11,599 nt of DNA from Pseudomonadota bacterium (GTDB taxonomy: Bacteria > Pseudomonadota > Gammaproteobacteria > Burkholderiales > Rhodocyclaceae), in contig JAJZPJ010000077.1 of assembly GCA_021811225.1 (NCBI GenBank), forward strand, positions 1-11,599, in the 5' to 3' direction. Every line of letters starts with the position of its first letter. Positions within the stretch are counted from its first letter, which is position 1. Below are positions 1 through 7,681 of this stretch, in pieces. The translations under genes and the position numbers were made by a program. The notes under the pieces were generated by a model that was not told the DNA's origin, searched no databases, and worked only from the letters and a program-made list of their open reading frames with translations.

Positions 1-31
1 CGAGCGGTCATCACCGCGAGCTGTTACACTG

Positions 32-74
32 CGCGGCGCGCGGCCACCCATCAGTCTGTTTGCCGCGCGCCGCG
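32..74 (+). promoter_or_regulatory. GC-rich hairpin in the leader of the DEAD-box helicase gene
   Basis: Positions 32-44 (CGCGGCGCGCGGC) and 62-74 (GCCGCGCGCCGCG) are perfect 13-bp inverted repeats around a 17-base loop. The right arm is followed by TTTAGATTCTCTTTCC, which is T-rich but not a clean U-run. It lies about 90 bases before the helicase start. It could be the terminator of a gene left of the window or a structured 5' leader acting on the helicase mRNA. An extended -10-like TGTTACACT at 22-30 would start transcription near the left arm, but no good -35 accompanies it, so the promoter is not called. The inverted repeat is certain; its role is not. Confidence 0.5.
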
Positions 75-165
75 TTTAGATTCTCTTTCCGCGTCTCACC
101 CCGTAAGCGATTCCGTCCAGACTGGTGCGTGGCCTGCCGCGCAGGGCGGATTCCAGGAGTCATCC

Positions 166-1476
166 ATGAGTTTTTCCCAACTCGGCTTATCCGCCGAAAT
201 TCTGCGCGCCATTGCCGATCAGGGCTACGACACGCCCACCCCGATCCAAGCCCAGGCGATTCCCGTCGTCCTGGCCGGTCGCGACCTGATGGCCGCGGCC
301 CAGACCGGCACCGGCAAGACCGCCGGCTTCACCCTGCCGATATTGCAGCTGTTGACGACGCGTCCCGCCGTCTCGCGCGCCCGGCCGCGCGTCCTCGTTC
401 TCACCCCGACGCGCGAGCTGGCGGCGCAGGTGGAGGAGAGCGTGCGCACCTACGGCCGCCATCTGCCGATGAAGTCGCTGGCCATCTTCGGCGGCGTCGG
501 CCTGGTGCCGCAGATCAAGGCGCTGAAAGCCGGCGTCGATATCCTGGTGGCGACACCCGGCCGCCTGCTCGACCACCTCAACCAGAGGAACGCCGATCTC
601 TCCGGCGTCGAGATCCTGGTCCTGGACGAGGCCGACCGCATGCTCGACATGGGCTTCATTCCCGACATCCGCAAGATTCTCGCGCTGCTGCCCAAGCAGC
701 GGCAGACGCTGTTCTTCTCCGCGACCTTCTCCGACGACATCCGCGCGCTGGCGGCGGGTTTCCTGCGCGACCCGCAACTGGTCGAGGTGGCGAGCCGCAA
801 CGCCACCGCCGACAAGGTCGTGCAGCGCGTCTATCACGTCGACAAGGCGAGGAAGCGCGACCTTCTGATCCAGTTGATCAAGGAGCACAACTGGCACCAG
901 GTGCTGGTGTTCACCCGCACCAAGCACGGCGCCAACACCTTGGCCGAGAAGCTGGAGGGCGCCGGCATCCGTTCCGCGGCGATCCACGGCAACAAGAGCC
1001 AGGGGGCGCGCACCAAGGCGCTGGCCGACTTCAAGAGCCTGAAGCTGCACGCCCTGGTGGCCACCGACATCGCCGCGCGCGGCCTGGACATCGACCAGTT
1101 GCCGCACGTGGTGAATTACGAGCTGCCCAACGTGCCCGAGGATTACGTGCACCGCATCGGCCGCACCGCGCGCGCCGGCGCCAGCGGCGAGGCGGCATCC
1201 CTGGTGTGCGTGGACGAGCACGGACTGCTGCGCGACATCGAACGCCTGCTGAAGCGCGACATCGAGAAGGTGGCGGTGCCCGGTTTCGAGCCCGATCCTT
1301 CGATCCGCGCCGAGCCGATCGAAAACGGCCGCCGCGGCCAGTCCCGGCCCTCAGCCGGATCTCGCGGCGGTCAGCGCAACCCGGGCGGCAATCGCGGCCA
1401 GCCCTCGCGCGGCAATGGCGGCGGCGCTTCGCGCCAGAACGCGACGAGCCACCACTCCGGATTCAGGGGCAGGTAG
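166..1476 (+). CDS. rhlE: RhlE-type DEAD-box ATP-dependent RNA helicase
   Basis: ATP-dependent RNA-unwinding enzyme acting in the cytoplasm on structured RNA (ribosome assembly, RNA decay). The 436 residues carry the full superfamily 2 set in order: Q motif region near residues 20-33 (PTPIQAQAIP), Walker A AQTGTGKT 45-52, PTRELA 81-86, TPGR 130-133, DEAD 154-157, SAT 185-187, VLVFTRT in motif IV 246-252, motif V ATDIAARGLD 299-308 and motif VI HRIGRTARAG 329-338. From about 385 to the end is a low-complexity Gly/Arg/Ser/Asn tail typical of RhlE-like helicases, where it serves as an RNA-binding extension. The start at 166 is supported by AGGAG at 155-159, six bases upstream, and by the usual N-terminus. 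It ends 8 bases before the convergent recQ stop, with no room for a separate terminator. DEAD-box paralogues (DbpA, SrmB, CsdA) are hard to separate without alignment; the short RG-rich tail favours RhlE. Confidence 0.93.
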   Translation: MSFSQLGLSAEILRAIADQGYDTPTPIQAQAIPVVLAGRDLMAAAQTGTGKTAGFTLPILQLLTTRPAVSRARPRVLVLTPTRELAAQVEESVRTYGRHLPMKSLAIFGGVGLVPQIKALKAGVDILVATPGRLLDHLNQRNADLSGVEILVLDEADRMLDMGFIPDIRKILALLPKQRQTLFFSATFSDDIRALAAGFLRDPQLVEVASRNATADKVVQRVYHVDKARKRDLLIQLIKEHNWHQVLVFTRTKHGANTLAEKLEGAGIRSAAIHGNKSQGARTKALADFKSLKLHALVATDIAARGLDIDQLPHVVNYELPNVPEDYVHRIGRTARAGASGEAASLVCVDEHGLLRDIERLLKRDIEKVAVPGFEPDPSIRAEPIENGRRGQSRPSAGSRGGQRNPGGNRGQPSRGNGGGASRQNATSHHSGFRGR

Positions 1477-1484
1477 CAGCGTCC

Positions 1485-3278
<1,794 letters not shown>

Positions 3279-3285
3279 GTCTGGC

Positions 3286-4020
3286 TTATGCCGCCGGCGG
3301 CCAGACGAGCGTGCGGCAACCTTGTCCGTCGCAGGCGAGGAAGCTGCCGCCCGCGTACCAGTCGCCCAGCACCCAGCGCTCGCAACGATGGCCGTCGACG
3401 CTCAACTCATGGCGCGCAAGGCGATGGGTGTGGCCGTGGATCAGGCGCGGGTAGCCGTGGGCGCGCAGCAGTTCGGCGACGGCCGCGTCGTTGACGTCCA
3501 TGATCGCGGCGGACTTCAGCTGCTTCTCCGCCTCGCTCCGGCGCCGCAGCGCTTCTATCTGCGCGCGGCGCTCGATCAAGGGCTGCGCCAGGAAGTCGTC
3601 GCGCCAGCCCTGGCTGCGCACCTCGTGCCGGAATCGCTGGTAGTCGATGTCGTCGCTGCAGAGCGTGTCGCCATGCAATAGCAGCGTCGGGGTGCCGCAG
3701 ATGTCGGCCAGGTGCGGCTCCTCGAGCAGATTCGCGCCGCTGGCCCGGGCGAAGTCCGGGCCGAGCAGGAAGTCGCGGTTGCCCCGGATGAGGAACAGCC
3801 GCGTACCCCGTCCGGCGAGGTTTTTCAGCGCGGCCGCGATCGATGCGTTGAAGGAATCGCTCAGGTCGTCGTCGCCGGCCCAATATTCGAACAGGTCGCC
3901 GAGAATATAGACGGCGTCGGCAGCGGCGGCGGGCCCGGCGAGAAAGTCTGTGAACAGTCGAACGACAGTCGGCCGGGTCGGACACAGGTGCAGATCCGAG
4001 ACGAACAGCGCGGCGGGCAT
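3286..4020 (-). CDS. lpxH: UDP-2,3-diacylglucosamine diphosphatase LpxH
   Basis: Hydrolyses UDP-2,3-diacylglucosamine to lipid X and UMP, the fourth step of lipid A synthesis, at the cytoplasmic face of the inner membrane; it requires manganese. The 244 residues carry the calcineurin-like phosphoesterase metal motifs: DLH at 9-11, GDLFEYWAGDD at 41-51, GNRD at 80-83, HGDTLCSDD at 116-124 and HGHTH at 195-199. These correspond to the ligands known from E. coli LpxH (D8, H10, D41, N79, H114, H195, H197). The start at 4020 has AGGGG at 4029-4033 with 8-base spacing, and this site sits directly on the ppiB stop codon, so ppiB and lpxH are tightly coupled. The gap to ppiB is 13 bases. The presence of lpxH confirms a Gram-negative host with classical lipid A. 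Intact, with no unusual residues seen. Confidence 0.95.
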   Translation of the reverse strand: MPAALFVSDLHLCPTRPTVVRLFTDFLAGPAAAADAVYILGDLFEYWAGDDDLSDSFNASIAAALKNLAGRGTRLFLIRGNRDFLLGPDFARASGANLLEEPHLADICGTPTLLLHGDTLCSDDIDYQRFRHEVRSQGWRDDFLAQPLIERRAQIEALRRRSEAEKQLKSAAIMDVNDAAVAELLRAHGYPRLIHGHTHRLARHELSVDGHRCERWVLGDWYAGGSFLACDGQGCRTLVWPPAA

Positions 4021-4033
4021 GCCACGCGCCCCT

Positions 4034-4525
4034 TCAGACGACTTCGGCGCGCTCGATGACCACGTCTTCGAGCGGCACGTCCTGATGGAAGTGCTTGGAG
4101 CCGGTCCTGACGCCCTTGATTTTATCCACCACGTCCATGCCTTCGACCACCTTGCCGAAGACGCAGTAGCCCCAGCCGTTGCCCGCAGGCGCGGTGTGGT
4201 CGAGGAAGGCGTTGTCCGCGACGTTGATGAAGAATTGCGCGGTGGCCGAGTGCGGGTCGGAGGTGCGCGCCATGGCGATGCTGCCGTGGCTGTTCTTGAG
4301 ACCGTTCTCCGCCTCGTTCCTGACCGGTTCCCGGCAGGGCTTCTGCTCCATGTCCGGCGTGAAACCGCCGCCCTGGATCATGAAGCCGTCGATCACGCGG
4401 TGAAACAGGGTGTTGTCGTAGTGGCCGGCCTCGACGTAAGCGAGAAAATTGGCGGCGGTCTCGGGCGCGCGCTCGGCATCGAGTTCGATGCCGATGACGC
4501 CGTGATTGGTGTGGAGCTTGATCAT
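4034..4525 (-). CDS. ppiB: Cytoplasmic peptidyl-prolyl cis-trans isomerase B (cyclophilin)
   Basis: Cyclophilin that catalyses cis-trans isomerisation of Xaa-Pro bonds. The 163 residues match the bacterial cytosolic form: there is no signal peptide, and the catalytic face FHRVIDGFMIQGGGF lies at 41-55 (R43, F48, Q51), with SATAQFFIN at 93-101 and GWGYCVFGKVVEGMDVVDKI at 117-136. F108 (NAFLD) stands where eukaryotic cyclophilin A has the cyclosporin-contacting Trp, as in other bacterial cyclophilins that bind cyclosporin weakly. The start at 4525 has AGGAA at 4533-4537, 7 bases upstream. It lies 19 bases downstream of the paralogous ppiA and 13 bases upstream of lpxH. The order cysS-ppiB-lpxH also occurs in E. 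coli, which supports the assignment. Confidence 0.95.
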   Translation of the reverse strand: MIKLHTNHGVIGIELDAERAPETAANFLAYVEAGHYDNTLFHRVIDGFMIQGGGFTPDMEQKPCREPVRNEAENGLKNSHGSIAMARTSDPHSATAQFFINVADNAFLDHTAPAGNGWGYCVFGKVVEGMDVVDKIKGVRTGSKHFHQDVPLEDVVIERAEVV

Positions 4526-4544
4526 GGGGAGTTTCCTGGTTGGG

Positions 4545-5114
4545 TTATTTCTTTTCGGGCAAGAGCTTCACCGACTCGATCACCACCGGCTTGAGCGGCA
4601 CGTCCTGGAACATGGCGACGTTGCCGGTTTTAAGCTTGCCGATCTTCTGGACGATGTCGAAGCCCTGGGTCACCCGCCCGAACACCGCGTAGCCCCAGCC
4701 GTCGCCGGAGGGTGCCTTGAAGTCGAGGAAGGCATTGTCGGCGAGATTGATGAAGAACTGCGCGGTGGCGGAGTTGGGGTCGGAGGTGCGGGCCATGGCC
4801 AGCGTGCCGGCGACGTTCTTCAGGCCGTTGCCGGCCTCGTTGGCAATCGGCGCCCGGGTCGGCTTCTGCCTCATGTCCGGGGTGAAGCCGCCGCCCTGGA
4901 TCATGAAGCCGTCGATCACGCGATGGAACACGGTGCCGTTGTAGAAGCCGTCCTTCACGTACTGCAGGAAATTGGCGGCGGTCTTGGGCGCCTTGTCGGC
5001 ATAGATTTCGGCGACGATATTGCCCTGGTTGGTCTCGATCTCGACCAGCGGATTGGCGGCGAGCGCGGGGATGCTGAAGATCAGGCCGGCGGCCAGGATG
5101 AGCAGTCTGTTCAT
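4545..5114 (-). CDS. ppiA: Periplasmic peptidyl-prolyl cis-trans isomerase A (cyclophilin)
   Basis: Exported cyclophilin that assists folding of proline-containing proteins in the periplasm. Residues 1-19 form a Sec signal peptide (MNRLLILAAGLIFSIPALA, predicted cut A19-A20), followed by a complete cyclophilin domain: FHRVIDGFMIQGGGF 63-77 (R65, F70, Q73), SATAQFFIN 115-123, F129 at the cyclosporin-Trp position and GWGYAVFGRV 139-148. Total length is 189, as for E. coli PpiA (190). The start at 5114 is fixed by the signal peptide; the upstream Shine-Dalgarno is weak (GGGAAAA). It is clearly a paralogue of the next gene, ppiB: the long catalytic motif ending GGGFTPDM is identical in both. The pair thus supplies one isomerase per compartment from the same transcript. 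The 49-base gap to the YkuD gene upstream is the largest in the cluster. Confidence 0.95.
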   Translation of the reverse strand: MNRLLILAAGLIFSIPALAANPLVEIETNQGNIVAEIYADKAPKTAANFLQYVKDGFYNGTVFHRVIDGFMIQGGGFTPDMRQKPTRAPIANEAGNGLKNVAGTLAMARTSDPNSATAQFFINLADNAFLDFKAPSGDGWGYAVFGRVTQGFDIVQKIGKLKTGNVAMFQDVPLKPVVIESVKLLPEKK

Positions 5115-5163
5115 GGTTGTTTTCCCGAGTGGCCCGGACGGTCGGCGTGACGGGCGGCGCTTG

Positions 5164-6411
5164 CTAAGCCGGACCTTCGTAGGCTATCTTCCAGTGCCCG
5201 TTTTCCTTCAGCCAGTACTGGCGCTTCTTCATCACGTTGGAGAGATTGTTGCTGCGATAGATCTGATCGAAGGTGACGACGACCATCGGCTCCTTGCCGG
5301 GGTTGCGGAACATGCTGAGGTTTTTCGTCGTGACCTTGATCCAGGTCTTGCCGCGATCGATCAGGCGCTTCTTCGCCGACCACTGGGCGAGGTCCTCGCC
5401 GTCGGCGCTGAAGTTCTTGGCATAGTGGGAGAGGTAGCGGTTGACGTCGAGGCTCTCCCAATCCGTCCGCCATTGCGCGAAATCCTTTTCGAACGCCGCC
5501 CGCTCGGCGTGCCAGTCGTCGAGCGACAGCCATTCGATGCTGTCGCTGATGATCACCGGGGTCAGTCCCACCTGCAGATCCTTGGAAATCGTATCCAGAT
5601 CCTGATTGGCCAGCACCACGCAACCGTCGGAGTCCCTGGGCGGACGCGAGTAGGTGTCGGAGGGCGTACCGTGCAGCCAGATGCCGTGGCCGCTGCGCCC
5701 GTGACGTTTGTCCCATTCGTTCGGATAGCTGAGGGGGAAGGCGCCGCTGCCGTAGATGTCGCTGAGCGTCTTGGGCGACAGGCTGCCGGTGACGTGGTAC
5801 ACGCCGATCGGCGTCCTCTTGTCGCCCTCGCGTCTCTTGTCGGCGCCGAGCTTACCCTGGGTGATGTAGTAATCGGCGACGAAGCGCGGCGTGCCCTTGT
5901 CGTTCTGATAGAGGTAGAGGCGGGACCTCTTGGTGTCGACGACGATGGCGTATTTCTGGTCCGAGGGCATCTGCAACAAATAGCGCGGTACGGTGTTGGC
6001 CCGCGGCTTGTCGAGGTAACCCTTGAGCCGGACGATGGCTTCGTCGCGCAGCTCTGCCAGCTTTCCGGCCGGGACGTTGGCGACGTTGCCGAAGGTGCTG
6101 ATCGGGCCGGCGCGCGCGAGCAGCAGATCGCCCTTGATCAGGTAGGTGAGACGGAATTTCGGATAGGCCTTGATCAGCGCATCGGCCTGTTCCAGTGCGA
6201 CGTCGAGGTGGTTCTGTTCGATCTGCTCGAAGATGCGCGACAAGAGCGGCTCGGGACCGGCGGCCGCTTGATCGAGGTGGGCGGGTGCGACGGCCACCGC
6301 CGGTCCGCAGGCCAGCAGGCAGGCGGACGCAGCGGCCACGGCGAGCAACCGGCGGCGCACGATGCCGATCCGATCCTCGGTCGCCGCTGGGTGCCGAAAA
6401 TCCCTGCTCAT
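5164..6411 (-). CDS. Exported YkuD (L,D-transpeptidase fold) protein with C-terminal NTF2-like domain
   Basis: Peptidoglycan-active enzyme of the envelope, 415 residues. Residues 16-42 form a signal sequence after an arginine pair; C35 in LLAC resembles a lipobox, so it may be a lipoprotein, though AVA at 40-42 could be an ordinary cut. About 55-140 is helical and TPR-like. About 150-290 is the YkuD domain: GHGIWLHG at 241-248 (H242, H247) and SDGC at 261-264 with nucleophile C264. The motif continues VVLAN instead of the IRL of common transpeptidases. About 300-415 is an NTF2-like domain ending in WLKENGHWKIAYE. This three-part plan resembles Csd6 of Helicobacter and Pgp2 of Campylobacter, which act as L,D-carboxypeptidases that trim stem peptides and affect cell shape. 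Transpeptidation cannot be excluded. The start at 6411 overlaps the upstream stop as ATGA, with AGGAG 11 bases upstream. Confidence 0.88.
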   Translation of the reverse strand: MSRDFRHPAATEDRIGIVRRRLLAVAAASACLLACGPAVAVAPAHLDQAAAGPEPLLSRIFEQIEQNHLDVALEQADALIKAYPKFRLTYLIKGDLLLARAGPISTFGNVANVPAGKLAELRDEAIVRLKGYLDKPRANTVPRYLLQMPSDQKYAIVVDTKRSRLYLYQNDKGTPRFVADYYITQGKLGADKRREGDKRTPIGVYHVTGSLSPKTLSDIYGSGAFPLSYPNEWDKRHGRSGHGIWLHGTPSDTYSRPPRDSDGCVVLANQDLDTISKDLQVGLTPVIISDSIEWLSLDDWHAERAAFEKDFAQWRTDWESLDVNRYLSHYAKNFSADGEDLAQWSAKKRLIDRGKTWIKVTTKNLSMFRNPGKEPMVVVTFDQIYRSNNLSNVMKKRQYWLKENGHWKIAYEGPA

Positions 6412-7505
6412 TTACCGATCCGCTCCTGCTGGATCAGCCATTTTCCCTCGTGCTTGACCAGCACGATCACCTTGTTGCTGTTGGCCTTGAACGAGGCGGA
6501 GCGGTAGTGCTGGCGGAATTTGGCGACGGCGTGCCCGGCGCCGTCCGCGGTGATGCGCAGATGCTCGATGCCGACCTGAATAGCTCCCGGCTTGTTGATG
6601 CGCGTGGCCCGCTCCTTCTCCCAGGCGGCGCGGCTCATGCCTCCAGGCGTCTTGAAGTCCCTGGCGTAGAAGGCGAGATAGGCCTTGACGTTCTTTTTCG
6701 ACCAAGCCTGCGCCCAGGCTTCCAACACCCGTTCCAGCTTGGCGCCGGGCACGACCGCGGGCAGGGGCTTGGCTTTGGCCGGCTTGGCCGCCACAACGGG
6801 TGCCGGCTTCGCGGCGGGTTTGGTTTCAGCGGGCTTGGCGGCGACGGGCTTGGTTTCAGCCGGCTTTTGCTCTGCGGGCTGGGCCGGCGGCGTCACGGCC
6901 GCGACGGCGATCGCGGGCGCTTTGACTGCCGGCTGGCCGGGGCGGGTCGGCGTGTTTATCAGCTCGCGGATCAAGGCCAGCTTGGTCTGGGCGCTGGTAT
7001 TGGAAGAGTCGATTTGCAGCGCCTTGTCGTAGGCCTGGCTTGCGAGGCGGGCGTAGATGTCGCCCAGATTCTCGCGCGCCGTCGCATAGGCGGGATTGGT
7101 TCGGATGGCCGCTTCCAGCGCCTGCCGGGCCTTGTCGTACTGCTTCTGCTGGGCGTAGATGACCGCGAGATTGTTGTAAGGTTCGGGCAGATCGGGATAG
7201 TCCACGGTGAGCTTGGTGAATACCGCGATCGCTTCCTGGTTGCGGTGCATTTCGGTGAGGATCAGGCCCTTGAGGAACAGTCCCTGGGCATCTTTGGGAC
7301 GTGCGGACAGATACTGATCGGTCTTTTCCAGCGCCTGCACCTGCTGGCCCTGTTTCAACAGGCGTGAGGCATCCTGGAGCTGGTCGGCGCGGGCTGGCAG
7401 GGCGAGGAGCGTCGCGAGTGCGAGGCAGGCGGCGAGGGTGAGCGGGTAACCGAAGCGTTTCAGGGAGCGGCTCAGGGGGAGGGCAAAGCGGCGGCTTAAG
7501 CTCAT
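6408..7505 (-). CDS. Exported TPR protein with Pro/Ala/Lys linker and NTF2-like C-terminal domain
   Basis: First gene of the minus-strand cluster, 365 residues. Residues 1-40 are a long Sec signal peptide (basic start, hydrophobic 21-36, predicted cut LPARA40-D41). About 42-172 holds TPR units: DAQGLFLKGLILTEMHRNQ near 72-90, then PEPYNNLAVIYAQQKQYDKA near 107-126 and a third unit ending ALQIDSSN. About 185-253 is a flexible Pro/Ala/Lys linker with repeated KPAETKP. About 255-365 is an NTF2-like domain (LERVLEAWAQAWSKKN ... HEGKWLIQQERIG). That last domain resembles the tail of the YkuD protein encoded just downstream, with which the gene overlaps by 4 bases (ATGA). It probably acts in the periplasm as a scaffold or binding partner, perhaps of that enzyme; this is inference. 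No catalytic motif is seen. The ATG at 7505 has only a weak Shine-Dalgarno (GGA 12 bases away), so the exact start is less certain than the frame. Confidence 0.88.
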   Translation of the reverse strand: MSLSRRFALPLSRSLKRFGYPLTLAACLALATLLALPARADQLQDASRLLKQGQQVQALEKTDQYLSARPKDAQGLFLKGLILTEMHRNQEAIAVFTKLTVDYPDLPEPYNNLAVIYAQQKQYDKARQALEAAIRTNPAYATARENLGDIYARLASQAYDKALQIDSSNTSAQTKLALIRELINTPTRPGQPAVKAPAIAVAAVTPPAQPAEQKPAETKPVAAKPAETKPAAKPAPVVAAKPAKAKPLPAVVPGAKLERVLEAWAQAWSKKNVKAYLAFYARDFKTPGGMSRAAWEKERATRINKPGAIQVGIEHLRITADGAGHAVAKFRQHYRSASFKANSNKVIVLVKHEGKWLIQQERIGK

Positions 7506-7523
7506 GTTATACTGGGTTCCAAC

Positions 7524-7549
7524 GCAGGATCGGCAGGATCGCAGGATCG
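7524..7549. repeat. Three-copy 9-bp direct repeat GCAGGATCG between the TPR operon and cysS
   Basis: GCAGGATCG occurs at 7524-7532, 7533-7541 and 7541-7549 (periods 9 and 8, the last two sharing one G). Read on the minus strand it is CGATCCTGC, lying in the leader of the TPR-YkuD operon, 19-44 bases before the start codon. It may be a tandem binding site for a regulator, or simple slippage. Confidence 0.6.
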
Positions 7550-7584
7550 CACGGGATGTGGAAGCGAGTGCGATTCGGTCCGCG

Positions 7585-7614
7585 ATTCTAGCAAGAAGGC
7601 GCTAGCCTCCACAA
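7585..7614 (-). promoter_or_regulatory. Candidate sigma70 promoter for the TPR-YkuD-ppiA-ppiB-lpxH-recQ cluster
   Basis: On the minus strand TTGTGG (7614-7609) and TAGAAT (7590-7585) are spaced by 18 bases. TAGAAT matches the -10 consensus at five of six positions; the -35 is poor after TTG. Transcription would start near 7578, giving a leader of about 73 bases that includes the GCAGGATCG repeats. It is the best candidate in the divergent region but is weakly supported. Confidence 0.33.
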
Positions 7615-7645
7615 CACGAAATGAGGGCAGTTTCTCCCGCTCATC

Positions 7646-7651
7646 AAGGAG
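7646..7651 (+). promoter_or_regulatory. Ribosome binding site AAGGAG that questions the cysS start
   Basis: AAGGAG abuts the ATG at 7652 with no spacer, which is too close for initiation there. It is ideally placed (9 bases) for the in-frame TTG at 7661, and 30 bases from the ATG at 7682 that matches the family N-terminus. No other Shine-Dalgarno is seen near 7682. It is therefore the evidence for a non-ATG or N-terminally extended cysS start. Confidence 0.5.
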
Positions 7652-7681
7652 ATGCCTGCCTTGACCCTCGTCAAGTCCATC

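Noticed and set aside
5020..6507. Plus-strand open frame (495 codons) antisense to the YkuD gene
   Set aside because: Mirror image of a real gene in GC-rich sequence; composition typical of an antisense shadow.
7506..7511. TATAAC on the minus strand touching the TPR gene start, as a -10 box
   Set aside because: It would start transcription inside the coding sequence, and no -35 lies at suitable spacing.
7588..7605. CTAGC-N8-GCTAG inverted repeat upstream of cysS
   Set aside because: Five-base arms are too short to separate from chance, and no U-run or known operator match is present.
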